Notes: generated by a model not told the origin, from the sequence alone. 64,000 nucleotides of DNA from Diphasiastrum complanatum (GCA_029204225.1 CM055110.1:46662403-46726402), one strand, 5' to 3'; positions 23,097 to 33,559 are shown, counted from the stretch's first letter. Made by a program: numbers and translations.

Positions 23097-23247
23097 GCAA
23101 AATTATCAATAAAGGATGACAGGATGGAAAGCTCAGATTTTAGATGAGGCATTGCCATAACCTAGATCAGAGTACAAAATCATCTAGAGATGAAGCTGGC
23201 TGTATCATGCTGTTTGATGATGATAGGGGAAAAAACTGAAAAGCTAG

Positions 23248-25147
23248 TTAGATTCTGACGAGAAGAGGTCGCATCATGGAGTTGTCTTCGTGATCCACCA
23301 GATGGCAATGCCACACATAGCCTGGCCCAATTGTTGGATTGAAAGGGAAAGGCAGTCCTTTTTGTGTTGTAAATCTGATCAGAAATCTAGTCACAAATCC
23401 TGGAAAAGTGACCGCTGTGTCCTTCCAGCCAATCTGATCGACGTCTGGTGGCCTCCTTGGCCCAGTGAAGCAGCTCCTGGGATCAGGATATGGAAAAGCC
23501 AACGAGCATGTGCGATTGGTGAAGCGAGAAATGCTGAATGGCTGTTGATCGCTCACATGAAACTTGATGAGATGAATGTGCATGGAATGTGCTACAGGCG
23601 TGAGATTGATCATATCCCAAATCTCTGTGCTTCCTGCCCTCACGATCTCGGTGGGTGGATCCCTGTAGGTACGATTGTTCATCAGCAATGCGTAAGGCTC
23701 GTTGGAAGAGGTGTTCGTGGCTTCCAGTAGATGAAACCTCCTTGAAGCAAAATCTTCACTTATGAATGGAGCTTCTGATCCTAGAATTGGTGGAATGAGG
23801 CTATTATCTTTGACTGCCTGCGGTGGAGAGACTACTCTGAACTGCATCACTGCTCTGGCTGATTCAGGAGTGAGACGGGCTACGCCATTAGGAAATGGAG
23901 TTGGAGCAGAATTACGCAGCACCATAGTTGTGTTCGGAGGCAGGCCAGAGAAATCAATGATGAAATCCACCCTCTCTGCTGGAGCAATTCTGATTTGTTG
24001 CTGCACGACTGGGCGAGGTAGAAGACCTCCATCGGTTCCAATTTTGATAAAACTCATGTTGGGATGATTCAAAGAAAGCAAGAAGAAGCGGTTGTTGGCT
24101 GCATTGACAAGCCTGAATCTGTACTTAAAGGGAAACACATCCATGAAGGGCCATGCCTTGCCATTGACAAGAATAGTATCGCCCACATACTCCACACACC
24201 AAATGGGATGCACATCTGCAGCATTGCCGATGTTGGGAAAGTTGATAGACCCATCGGAGAAAAATTGCTTGTCCTGCAGAACCAGCACTACTTCATACAA
24301 ACCCTTAGGCAAAGGACTCAGATTTTCGGCAGCAGATTTTACCACATAGGTTCCCACCAATCCTGCAACCATGTTGAGCCTAGTGAGGCCGAAAGTGTGG
24401 TCGTGATACCACAGAAGCGCGGGCTCGATCGCATTTGGGTAGTGATACTCCTCCGTCACGTAAGCCGGTCCTTTCTCTCCAAATTGAGTATACCACGCAT
24501 CAGGATTGCCGTCGTAAAAGCTTTCGTCCTCCATGCCATGCAGATGGGTCACTATAGGCACGCCGCCCAGCCTTGGATTAGCTCTTTCAATCGTTGGATC
24601 TACTGGAAGAATGTGGCTCAGATCAGGGATGTGATTTGTCCAGCGCACTATCACCTCCTCGTCCGCATTTGCCACCAGAGTTGGCCCAGGATAGGTTGCT
24701 GCCTCCAAGCTGGTTCCGTAGGCATACAATGTAGTGGGTGGAAGATCCCGATGCAGCTTCTGCAGCATTAATCCAAGCCCACCATATCCACTACTATATC
24801 AGATTACATAAAAAAAGAGTTCTCGTCATGAATTAGTGAGAACACAGTTGAATTAGAAGCTGCAATGCAGGGCAGGTGCAAATGGTTTGTCACCTCACCT
24901 GAGTGATTTTGTAGGCTCCGATTTCAATCGGAGTTTTAGGTAGGAGGTGGATGAGAGGAGTTCTTGGAAGTGAATCGACAAACATCTCGAGGCGTGGTGA
25001 TGGTGAAAGCATCTGACACACTTGAATTGGACCTACGCTGCTGATGTTAACCTCCACCGCTTGCACAACAAGCAAATGTATTACAGCTGCGTAGGCCACA
25101 ACTATTAACAACTGGATCGTCATAGCTATTTGAATAGATGCCTGCAT
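23248..25147 (-). CDS. LPR1/LPR2-type multicopper oxidase (ferroxidase), two exons, intact
   Basis: Exon 1 is 25147-24899 and exon 2 is 24759-23248; the phase-0 intron is 24898-24760. The protein is 586 residues. Exon 1 gives a signal peptide (hydrophobic residues about 10-30) and LEMFVDSLPRTP, as in LPR proteins. The joint ...YKITQ/KLHRDLPP matches the LPR family layout. All four copper motifs are present: HLHG (about 155), WYHDH (about 200), HSMHIH and HCHLVDHEDNSMM (567 onward) with cysteine, histidines and axial Met. LPR1/LPR2 in Arabidopsis are secreted ferroxidases acting with iron in local phosphate sensing at the root tip. Homology to bacterial CotA-type oxidases is a known feature of this family. 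Substrate here is inferred, not shown. Confidence 0.93.
24760..24898 (-). other. Intron of the LPR-type gene
   Basis: The donor is CAG|GTGAGG and the acceptor ATGCTGCAG|AAG, 139 bases. Removing it joins KITQ to KLHRDLPP in frame, restoring the family alignment. An in-frame ATG three codons before the acceptor is intronic, so it is not taken as the start. Confidence 0.9.
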
Positions 25148-25544
25148 CCTCTGTTAACAACAGAACGAACAAGGATGATCAGTAAGACATTCCAGTAGTT
25201 CTTCAGTAATTTTTTGCTGATTTATCAATGCCTGCATTACTTTTACAAGAAAAGCACATCAAACGCAGCATATTGAGAAAGGATTACTACTGAACTGAGA
25301 TTGCACAGTCCCCAGCCACAAGCAATAACCAATTATAAGTTTCAGTCACACGAAGATCAGCCAACTGCTAGAAAGTTTGCTCGGGAATCTGAAGTGCTTT
25401 CTAGAATGCTGCTGCTCTATTAGTTGATACCCCGAAGCTTGCTAACCAAGGGATGTGAAACCTTTTTTATCATCAAGAGGCGATGATAGTAAAGCTTAAA
25501 CAACAAGAAGAAGACAGGGTGCATTCACGACTGAAGAGGCATTG

Positions 25545-25562
25545 TATCATATATATACATAT
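25545..25562 (-). promoter_or_regulatory. Possible TATA box of the LPR-type gene
   Basis: The minus strand reads ATATGTATATATATGAT, about 400 bases above the ATG at 25147. A (TC)n(AC)n microsatellite lies directly upstream. A start near 25515 would give a 5' UTR of about 370 bases. The box is inferred from position and composition. Confidence 0.4.
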
Positions 25563-25564
25563 GA

Positions 25565-25653
<89 letters not shown>
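25565..25653. repeat. Compound (TG)n(AG)n microsatellite
   Basis: About 12 TG units (25565-25588) are followed by about 33 GA units up to 25653. It sits upstream of the LPR-type gene's candidate TATA box. Confidence 0.97.
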
Positions 25654-25657
<4 letters not shown>

Positions 25658-26080
25658 AATTCAAATCGCTGGCGCTTCCTGAATTGGAATAATATGGTTA
25701 TTACTTATTTAAATTTGAATTTGAGGTTTGGACTGAGACGGTTCAACAATATACGGTATATTAAAATCTGGTATTTATTTAGAAGGTTTTTAGATGGCTC
25801 TAATTTGGAGTTCAGGCCTTGTCATTTGAGCTGAGGGGTTCTTCATGGGAAAAATTGGATGGACATTAATCTCGTAGCATTCATGAGCAATGATAGCGGA
25901 CATGTGGCATTACATCATTGTTCGAGAATTACACTTAGATTATGAACCATAGCATAGGCTACAAATAGATATATCTTGACCGTCTATCTCTGTCCTACTA
26001 CGTCAGGTATCGTTCATCCGACGGTGGGCTATAGGATTGCAACTAGATTTGCCACCCTGTGGCTCATCTTGCTAGAAGCC
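25654..26080. other. Upstream flank of the LPR-type gene, nothing recognised
   Basis: No frame with motifs and no terminal repeats identified. Confidence 0.4.
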
Positions 26081-26084
26081 CCAA

Positions 26085-26480
26085 CTAAACAATAAGAGAT
26101 TTAACAGATACAAACAACTTCAGAGAAGTTTGCATACATTCCGACATAAAATTGAACACAATAAAAAAATATGATTGATTCAATAAGTAGTATGCACAAA
26201 TCAGAACATATTGTAAATGTATCTTTGCTGAGTAATGACGTAGATCAACTTCTGTTTCCAATCTTTTTGGATTTGAATATGTAGATAGTATTGAGCTTCG
26301 CCCAAATCTGTCATGTCGAATTTTACAAAAAACATTCATTTCTCATCTTTTATTAGTTCGACACTATCACTAAAGAGAAGTGTGTCGTCCACATACAAAG
26401 TAATAATAATAAAAGACTGTTACACTGACTTGAAGTAGACATTCAAATCTGAAGTACTCATAGCTTTTAGTAATGTAGGA
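26085..26480 (-). pseudogene. Copia reverse transcriptase fragment
   Basis: The minus strand reads ITLYVDDTLLFSDSVELIKD (YVDD catalytic box at about 26375-26390), then FDMTDLGEAQYYLHIQIQKD, WKQKLIYV and QQRYIYNM. This is the palm and thumb of a Copia RT. Stops interrupt the frame at several points. Flanking RNase H and the rest of RT are not recognisable. Confidence 0.88.
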
Positions 26481-26639
26481 GAAAATACAAAGTTTGATGT
26501 TATGAAATTGAGTATAGTCCACCGAAGAGATTAGATACTGTGTGGTATTATTGTAAATTGGTTTTCAGTATGAAGTTCATTTCAAAATGTAAAGAAGTGA
26601 TAATGCAGTATGATAATGCAAGTTCCTTACGCATCAAAG

Positions 26640-27640
26640 ACAGCCATCATCTGAACAGATACTAAGGAGTTGTTGACGTCCACTGAGTGAACAAGCATGA
26701 ACAAGCAGTAAGAGTGTAATCAAATCACAACATCATGCGTCTACGTTAAACACAGATGATAGAACATGTTGCTTCTATATTATAATGAAAGCTTGAACAA
26801 CATTGAATACGTTACAGCCAAAAATGGAGGTGTAACTTGGATGCTCGATATCATTCGCTCTGTTGGCGGAGCATCATAGAGAATGCATGAGAAAGATGTA
26901 TTTATACACCGCATCCTTGTAATTAATTACAATAAATGTTTAGCTACCAACTATGTACTTCGTTGTACTCAATAAATGTTGAAACTACAACGAGGGCTGT
27001 ACAATGTGTACTTAGTCAGACGAGACAGATGACTTGAAGTCGTTGAGGAAGTCGAATGAGTCGAGTGACTCGATCGTCGAAGTCAATGGAGCAGGTGATT
27101 ATCAAAGTAGTTGAATAAGTCGATCGTCAAAGACGTCGGATACTTCGGACACTTCGAATGACTTGAAGGTCGATGTTGTCGAAGAAGTCGGAGACTTCAG
27201 ACACTTCGGATGACTTCAAAGTAGTTGGAGCAATAGATCATCGAAGTATTCAGATAAGTCAAAGATGTCGAATACTTCAAAGACTTCGGTCACATTGGTG
27301 ACGTCAGAGACTTCAGACACTTTGGTGACTTCGGTCGTCGAGTGACTTGATGGTTGAAGAATTCGAGTGAAAAACCCGAAGGTGTTGAAACTAATGTCGA
27401 AATAGTCACATTTCGCATTTGTCGCATTTTTTTGGAAAATGCGAAAAAGCCGACAACAAGTTTACTTCTTCGAAATAGTTGAAAAGAAGTCACTGTCGAG
27501 AAATTGTTGCATTTTTTGGGAGTTGGGAAAAATGTGAACTGTGCAACAATCAGTTCATTTCTACAGACTGTCGTGAAGACAATGTATTAGTGATCTTCAA
27601 ATAACTGAACTTGACATTCAAATGTGAAAAGAATAGAATT
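26640..27640 (-). repeat. LTR-like fragment rich in TCGAAGTC / ACTTCGG motifs
   Basis: It is non-coding. Between 27010 and 27360 it contains many imperfect repeats of CTTCGGA/GACTTCAGACACTTCGG type. Between 27400 and 27580 a segment (TCGCATTTTTT..., AAATAGTTGAAAAGAAGTC, CAGTTCATTTCTACAGACTG) matches 54720-55060 in the same orientation. On the minus strand a TATAAATACATC box at about 26900-26912 fits an LTR promoter. Confidence 0.5.
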
Positions 27641-28717
27641 GGTTACCCTTTAGTCATTACCCATGGATGAAGATCAGCCAAAAGCCCGATGATGTAGTCG
27701 TTCTTCGAATAGTTCGGTTGTCTGAGTTTTGTGATTCCTACAGGTATCAGATGAGCAAACATAGAACCAAAGTAGGTTGCATCTGACCCTAGATCAACGA
27801 TCAATAAAAATGTAGGAAGAATCTTGAAATAGAAATTAATATTCACCAAGGAGACAACTGTGGACTTAGTTTCCAACATATGCCACAATGTTCAAAATTA
27901 TCAAAGAGGCTTATGGACAAGTACACCTTGCAAAATTTATGATTCCTCTACCATTTTAAATCAAATTAGAGAGAGATGCATTAAACATGGGTATGCAAAA
28001 AATAATCGACATTTTTTACCATATCAATGAAACTTACAATTCGAAAGTTGGCGCTCTGTCATATGATTGTACCAACAACATGTTTGTGTATTTGAATAAT
28101 TTACTTAGATTTATTGTAAAATTTTATAGGATGACAAATGAAAGTGGTGCAAAGTAAATTTTAGTGCTCAAGTTAGATGAATCAAAGTAATAAAGGGACA
28201 AAAGTTAGAAAGGGTTAGTTTGACACTCATGAATGGAGCACTTAGCAATACGACAAACTCGGAGGGTCTAAATTTTAGTGTGCAGTCTGAAAATGACATA
28301 TGGTGGTTTCTAGGTAATACTAGTTTGTTATTCCCTAAGATTTAAATCTATTATGATTGAGTAATACTAACTAGTTTTCTCATTATAATTCTTGACATTA
28401 TATCTTATTTTTTTGTTATTATCTAGAATTTAAATCTATGTGATTGAGTGATGAGAGCCAATTCTATTGCTATAATTTACGATCATTTGTTTTGAATAAT
28501 TTTTAAAGGAAGAACATGATGTTCTTTTGTAGCCTTTTAGTAAAACCAAATTTCCAGAGATAATCGAAGGTCATATAAACAACACACCTCTCAATGTTCT
28601 CGGAATATGTGATTTTAATGTGGAATGGCATTTGGCCGGAGACTTAAAGTCATTGAAGGGCATGTTCAATTTCTCTCATGGAGCAACTTCAAAACATCCA
28701 TGCCTATACTGCATGAC

Positions 28718-29090
28718 ACATTAGAGGAGTTTTGATTTCCAAAAGACCCTTCAAGAATTCGTGCAAGATGTCTTTTTTATTATTAAAATATTATAACACC
28801 AATACTTTTGACTTGCCATAGCGTTTTAATCGTAGCTCAAAAGTAGTCATCTAACATATCATTGGAAAGCCCTTGTTGAGCGCTTTCAATGCACCAAACT
28901 CCGCTAAATTCAGACATACCACTAAAAAGTTATGTCATTTTTAGTATGAAATCAAAATGTGGACTCAAAAAGTTACGTTACGTAGATTTCAAATTTGAGT
29001 GTTTTGATTGGTCCATGTGTAAGAAACATTTGAGAAAAAATATAAAAAGAATCTTTACAAAGGGTCTTTTTTGGATTTAGAACTCCTCTA
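28718..29090. mobile_element. MITE-like element nested in U1 copy 3
   Basis: About 373 bases are flanked by ATGAC on both sides (28713-28717 and 29091-29095). The ends are inverted repeats of about 30 bases: TTAGAGGAGTT...TCCAAAAGACCCTT at the left, and its complement AAGGGTCTTTTTTGGA...AACTCCTCTA at the right. It interrupts the U1 frame exactly inside the codons after HPCLYCM. The interior is AT-rich without a transposase. The 5-base duplication could also be part of a longer imperfect one. Confidence 0.75.
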
Positions 29091-29284
29091 ATGACTGCAA
29101 GAGACATGTTCAAGAACACAAGAGTTTCAAGAGATACAAAAGACCCAAGCTGAAAACCAATATTACCAATTCCTCTGAAAAATTTCCATATTTGCACACT
29201 CCATGGGGAGGTAAGAATCAAAGAGAAATTGATATATCTTCATATTTTATTTGTTTGGAATACTAAGCCAAAGTATCATCCAGA

Positions 29285-29575
29285 CAAGCAATAGCTTGCT
29301 TGGGTAAAATCATGTTTTGGTGGTACAACATGGACTGTCAAGGACATTACCTTTTTTGGGTAGAAATAGACTACCTTTTTATTGGAGGAGAGAGAGTAGG
29401 CCCACCACTTACCCCCCAATACTCCGAGAGGGTAGGCCCATCATTACTAGGGACACCTTCGTTGCATTAAGTTGTGGGTAGCATCTATCAAGCTCCCTCC
29501 CAAATTCCTAAAAAGTGAGATGTACAACCAAAAGGTACAATGAAAAATGGGTCCTTTTTTTGTACAACCAAGCCA
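29285..29575. mobile_element. Second short insertion in U1 copy 3, type unknown
   Basis: Copies 2 and 3 align on both sides (WNxKPK before, KVGLHK after) but copy 3 has about 290 extra bases. The insert has GTACAAC-type motifs near both ends and a GGAGGAGAGAGAGTAGG tract, but no convincing inverted ends or duplication. Confidence 0.45.
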
Positions 29576-29992
29576 TGCTTTTAGCCGCTTAGAGAAAGTT
29601 TTGTCCAAAGTAGGCCTTCATAAGGGACATGTTAAAATATAAAAGAATGAGAAGCTTTCAGGCAAAATGGGAAACATCCTTTGCAAACCAAACATCAGAG
29701 GAGCCAAAGCTCGCCATTTTTTATCAAACCATTCTGGGAAATCAACTAAGATCCAATACTCGGTTTGGAAAGATGTTATTGTTGCCACACACAACATGGT
29801 GGAACATCTTCAAAAAGTAGTTACATCATACAACTATTTCAATGGTTCTATAGACATGCTCAAATTCGATACACAACTAGATCAACAAAATATTAGAAAT
29901 TCACAAAGGCATGCTAATTCATAAAAGAAAATCATATTGAGATGAGAAATTCACAACAGTTGTATGATCATCAGCTCAAAACTGTTAAATTT

Positions 29993-30155
29993 CACATGTG
30001 TAGGAGTACTCTAAAGTGTGATAATGATCTCCTAAGACTTGGTGATTGCACAAAGATCAAGCATAGATTGATAATCAAGATCTATCTCAAAGGCAAGAGC
30101 ATTTGATTACATGCATATATCAATAAAACAAGTACATTCACACATGTGAAAAACC
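29993..30155 (-). repeat. Copia LTR fragment
   Basis: Segments (TTTCACATGTGTAG, GATCAAG...AGATTGA-AATCAAGATCTATC, ACTACATGCAT) match the inner part of the LTR at 8713-8860 in the same orientation. It is truncated on both sides. Confidence 0.55.
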
Positions 30156-30490
30156 TGGACCATAGCATCGGGAGATGTTTCGCCATACACATCACATGCA
30201 TTCTCAAAGATTTGCAAAAATCTTTGAGGGTCCGAACTACCGTCAAACTTTGGTAGATCTAGCTTGGTTGTACGTACTTCAAAATGAGCTTCGTGGGTAG
30301 TAGAAAATTCACTAGGTTTGGGTCTGACTTGTGAGGGCTCAGCACCAGAAAAATGGGATCGTGCGCGTGAGTACTCGGCTCTATCAGGAACTTCTCCCTC
30401 GAATGGGTTTGTGGATGGCTCTTGGAGTTCGACCCGCATTCGGTAGAACCTATGGCGTCTAATTTGTTCAGCTACAGGGGACCTGACCTC
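30140..30490 (-). pseudogene. Retrotransposon gag N-terminal fragment (Gypsy type)
   Basis: The minus strand reads an N-terminal disordered part, then TTKLDLPKFDGSSDPQRFLQ and IFENACDVYGETSPDAMVQVF. This is the start of a retrotransposon gag domain of Gypsy type. After MVQVF it is lost in the LTR fragment at 30155. Upstream on the minus strand the frame runs open to about 30490 (RRHRFYRMRVELQEP). Confidence 0.75.
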
Positions 30491-30639
30491 GTATGGATAA
30501 TCGTCTCAAATTTCAGAGTCTTTTTGTTGGTCCATTGAGTACTGGTATGAGTTTTTTTTTTATTGTTTTTGGATTTTCCGAGGTGTTGGTGTTTTTGGAA
30601 AAAAAGAAAAATTTTGTTTTTTTTTTGCGGTCCTACGGT

Positions 30640-31590
30640 TTACGGTCTACGGTCCGGTGTGGGTGCTGCGGATCACTGCGGGTGACAAGTGAAGGGTGGA
30701 GGCGTTGTGACTGCAGTGTCTACGGTTGTATGCGGTGTTTATGGGTGCGACGATTGAGTGTGGTGTCAGCGGTCGATTGCGGTGTGTTGCGATCTGTGGC
30801 ATTGATTACTGTGGAGACGGGTGAGTGCGATAGATGCGATGGAATGCGATTTAATGCGGTGGTAGGACAAGGTGATCGTTCCAGGGCGGATACAGTTGAA
30901 TGCGGTGTCTGTGTGTTGCGGTGAAGGTGGCCGAGGGTAGTTGTAGGGCGAATGAGTGTGCTTGGATGCGGCTGTGACGGACGAATGCGGTTGTGTGGGA
31001 TGGAAACAGTTGCAACGGTGGATGGAGATGGTTGCGAAGATGTTGTGGGGGTGCTTGAATGTCGATGATATGTGGTTGACTTCGAGGTGATTGTCCCAGG
31101 TCGAATTGAGGTGGATTGCAACCTAATGCGGTGTGCTGCTGTGGCGATGGAAGGCGGTCTGCTGGATTACAATCAGTTGTGGTTAGTTATGGACTGGTGT
31201 ATCGTTGTCACTTGGGATCTGTTGCAATGATGGTGGTTAGTTAGGATCTACGGGTCAAGATAATCAGTATAGATTGATGTGTGCGTGTGTTGGATATGCT
31301 CGGGTTGTAGGGGAATGAGGCTGCTATGGTTGAAGAGTAGATGGCTTGCGGTTTCCACGGGTAGAGAATGGAGATGAGTGGATTGGGGAGTGTTGCAATG
31401 ATTTGTGGTTGTTACAATAGCTATGGTGCTGTTGTTGACGATGGCTATGGCTCATGATGATCACTACAGTGTAACGTAGTTGTGTGCGATGGCTATGGCT
31501 CAAGGCAGTTGCTACAGTTGTGAGTCAGCTCGATGCGGTTGTAATGCATGTAGTGCGATTGGAAAGCAAGGAGACTGCGGTGTGTTTGAT
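30640..31590. repeat. Degenerate GTGCGGT-rich low-complexity region
   Basis: About 950 bases show strong G over C strand bias and hold dozens of short variants of TGCGGTG, TGTTGCGA and GGTTGC. No fixed period. Both strands are largely open (plus 30493-30924, minus 30720-31121 as a T/S/H/P-rich peptide), as expected for repeats lacking stops, so neither is called a gene. It joins the minisatellite at 31600. Confidence 0.75.
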
Positions 31591-31599
31591 TATGGTCTC

Positions 31600-32815
31600 A
31601 ATGGTTCAAGGATCGGTTGAGATCTGAGATCATCCGTCGGTTGAGAACTGACGCGAGGGCATCGGTCGAGATCTGACATGAGGTCATCGGTTGAAATCTG
31701 ATGCGAGGGTGTCGGTCGAGTTCTGACACGAAGCGTCGGTCGAGATCTGCGAGGTTGTCGGTTGAGATCTGATGCGAAGAGTCGGTCGAGATCTGACGCA
31801 AGGTCGTCGATCAAGATCTGACACAGGAGACTTCGATCGAAATCTGACTGATGGCGTCGGTCGAGATCTAACTGATGGCGTCGGTCAAAATCTGACTGAT
31901 AGCGTCGGTTGAGATCTAATGCAGGGCCGTTGGTTGAGATCTGACTGAGGTCGTCGGTTGAGATTTTACTGAGGGCCGTCGGTTGAGATTTCACAAGGCA
32001 CTGTCGGTTGAGATTTGATTGATGAGCTTCGGTTGAGATCTGACTGATGGCGTCGGTTGAGATTTGACTGAGGGCTGTCGGTCGAGATTTGACTGATGGA
32101 CGTCGGTCGAGGTCTGACATAAGAGATGTCGGTCGAGATCTGACTGATGGCATCGGTCGAGATCTAACTGATGGGGTTGGTCGAGATCTGACTGATAGTG
32201 TTGGTCAAGATCTGACACAGGAGGAATTGGTCAAAATCTGACTGATGGCGTCAGTGAGATCTAACGCAGGGCCGTCGGTTGAGATCTGACTGAGGTCGTC
32301 AGTTGAGATTTTACTGAGAGCCGTCGGTCGAGATTTCACAGGGCACCGTCGGTTGAGAGTTTACTGAATGGCCGTCAGTTGAGATTTGAGACAGGGCACC
32401 ATCGGTCGAGATCTGACAGTGGTCGTTGGTTGAGATGTGACAGTGGCTGTCGGTTGAGAATTTACTGAGGCCGTCAGTTGAGATCTAACTGAGTGCGTCG
32501 GTCAAGATTCAGGCAACTTGTCGGTCGAGATCTGAATGATTGGCTTCGGTTGAAATTTCACGGGGCACCGTCGGTTGAGATTTGACTGACGGCCGTCAGT
32601 CGAGATTTCAGAAAAAGGCTTCGGTTGAGATCTAACGCATGGCCGTCGGTCGAGATTGGAATGAGGTCTTCGGTTGAGATCCGATAGAGTACCGTCAGTT
32701 GAGATCTGAGTGGAAACCGGTCGGTCGAGATTTCAATAGATTGCGTCAGTTGAGATTGGGCACGAGCTCTCTAGTTGAGATTTCGACACAGGGGAGGCTC
32801 CGGTTGAGATGTGAT
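31600..32815. repeat. Minisatellite, unit about 24-30 bp, core GTCGGTCGAGATCTGACTGA
   Basis: Roughly 45 degenerate units of the core GTCGGT(C/T)GAGAT(C/T)TGA followed by a variable 5-10 base spacer (TGGC, GGGCC, ACACAGGAG). C/T variation at the CpG is very common. The minus strand stays open for 187 codons (31590-32153) simply because the unit has no stop in any frame. A second small block of the same family is at 60548-60712. Confidence 0.95.
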
Positions 32816-33130
32816 CATGAGGGGATGGGCGGAGCGTGGACAAGGTTGCGGGTCTCTGATGTAGAAGGTGTTCGAGTTCAATGGGCAATGGCGCCAAATG
32901 TTTACAGATCCAAAGGTCCAGAGGATTTGTTTCCTATGATTCTTTTTCTTCTTGCTTATAGCTTCTACAGCTTGGCATTCTGCCTATTACCAGGCTTCAG
33001 GGCATTCGTTATGTGTGCTCTTAATCTTACAATGCCAAACCAGGCAGAAGGGACAGATTGTCATTGTAGTATATTTTTTTGTCCTGCTTGTCAGAGGACT
33101 ACTGAGGGTCGTCTCTCTTGAACGCACTTA
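32816..33130. other. Short spacer, nothing recognised
   Basis: No frame with motifs. GC is lower than in the minisatellite. Confidence 0.4.
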
Positions 33131-33557
33131 CATTCTAACAGAGATGCAAGCCAAGAACGCTCATTCACAGATCAGAGTGCAGCCCAAATGAACATTCAGC
33201 AGATTCTATAACTATCTACTCTTAAAAACAAACTGAATCAGAGCCTAAGCATTACCAAACTAAGTTACACTTGCATGAATTGACAAAACAAGAAACAAGA
33301 AGTAATCTACAGCATTTTAGGAGTCCAAGAATCAAGAAACCAACCATGCCTTTTGATTCTTGGACACCCCAAGAACATCAAGAACTGGACTGTAAGAGAT
33401 ATGAAAGAACTACACCACTAGTTTACCTGAATGCTGGTTCCTACATTAGTCCACAAACAAGAAAAGAAGCTAATCCACTCTATGGGAACAACAAATCTAA
33501 TCCACTCTACAGTCCACAACCACACACAAAAGGAGGGAAGGGCAACATCATAAATGC
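33131..33557 (-). repeat. LTR family LX, partial copy (minus strand)
   Basis: Segments (AAGAATCAAGAAACC, TTCTTGGA-ACACCC-AAGAAC, TGGATGCTGG/TAATCCAC) match 55480-55760 in the same orientation and the complement of 44150-44480. Only the 3' half of the repeat is present, ending where the Gypsy LTR begins. Confidence 0.65.
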
Positions 33558-33559
33558 AT

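Larger units (their letters stand above)
27890..29924 (+). pseudogene. U1 family copy 3, with two later insertions
   Basis: Plus-strand blocks in order are: IIKEAYGQVHLAKFMIPLPF (27897 onward), RDALNMGMQKIID, LSYDCTNNMFVYLNNLLRFIV, VLKLDES-x-x-IKG, ERVSLTLMNGAL, NFSVQSENDIWW (about 28275-28310), the donor GT at 28314, then EEHDVLL (28509 onward), VEWHLAGDLKSLKGMFNFSHG, HPCLYCM (about 28697-28716), a MITE insertion (28718-29090), DPS, ILPIPLKNFHICTLHGEVRIKEKLIYLH (about 29160-29260, split here by stops), a second insertion (about 29285-29575), then KVGLHKGHV, GAKARHFL and VWKDVIVATHNM. Each block aligns with copy 2. Stops show it is dead. Confidence 0.62.

Noticed and set aside
23290-24771. 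Several plus-strand frames of 85-235 codons
   Set aside because: Antisense shadows of the LPR-type exon 2, which has all copper motifs on the minus strand.
27643-27888. 81-codon minus-strand ORF
   Set aside because: Ends just where U1 copy 3 starts on the other strand; no recognisable motif.
30720-31121. T/S/H/P-rich 133-codon minus frame
   Set aside because: Compositional consequence of the GTGCGGT-rich region; no domain, and the other strand is open too.
31590-32218. Long open minus-strand frames rich in DLDRR and ISTD
   Set aside because: They are translations of the minisatellite, whose unit lacks stop codons in most frames; units are not multiples of three.
31600-32815. CRISPR-like array
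   Set aside because: Spacers are short, degenerate and similar to each other, units vary in length, and the context is a eukaryotic nuclear genome.
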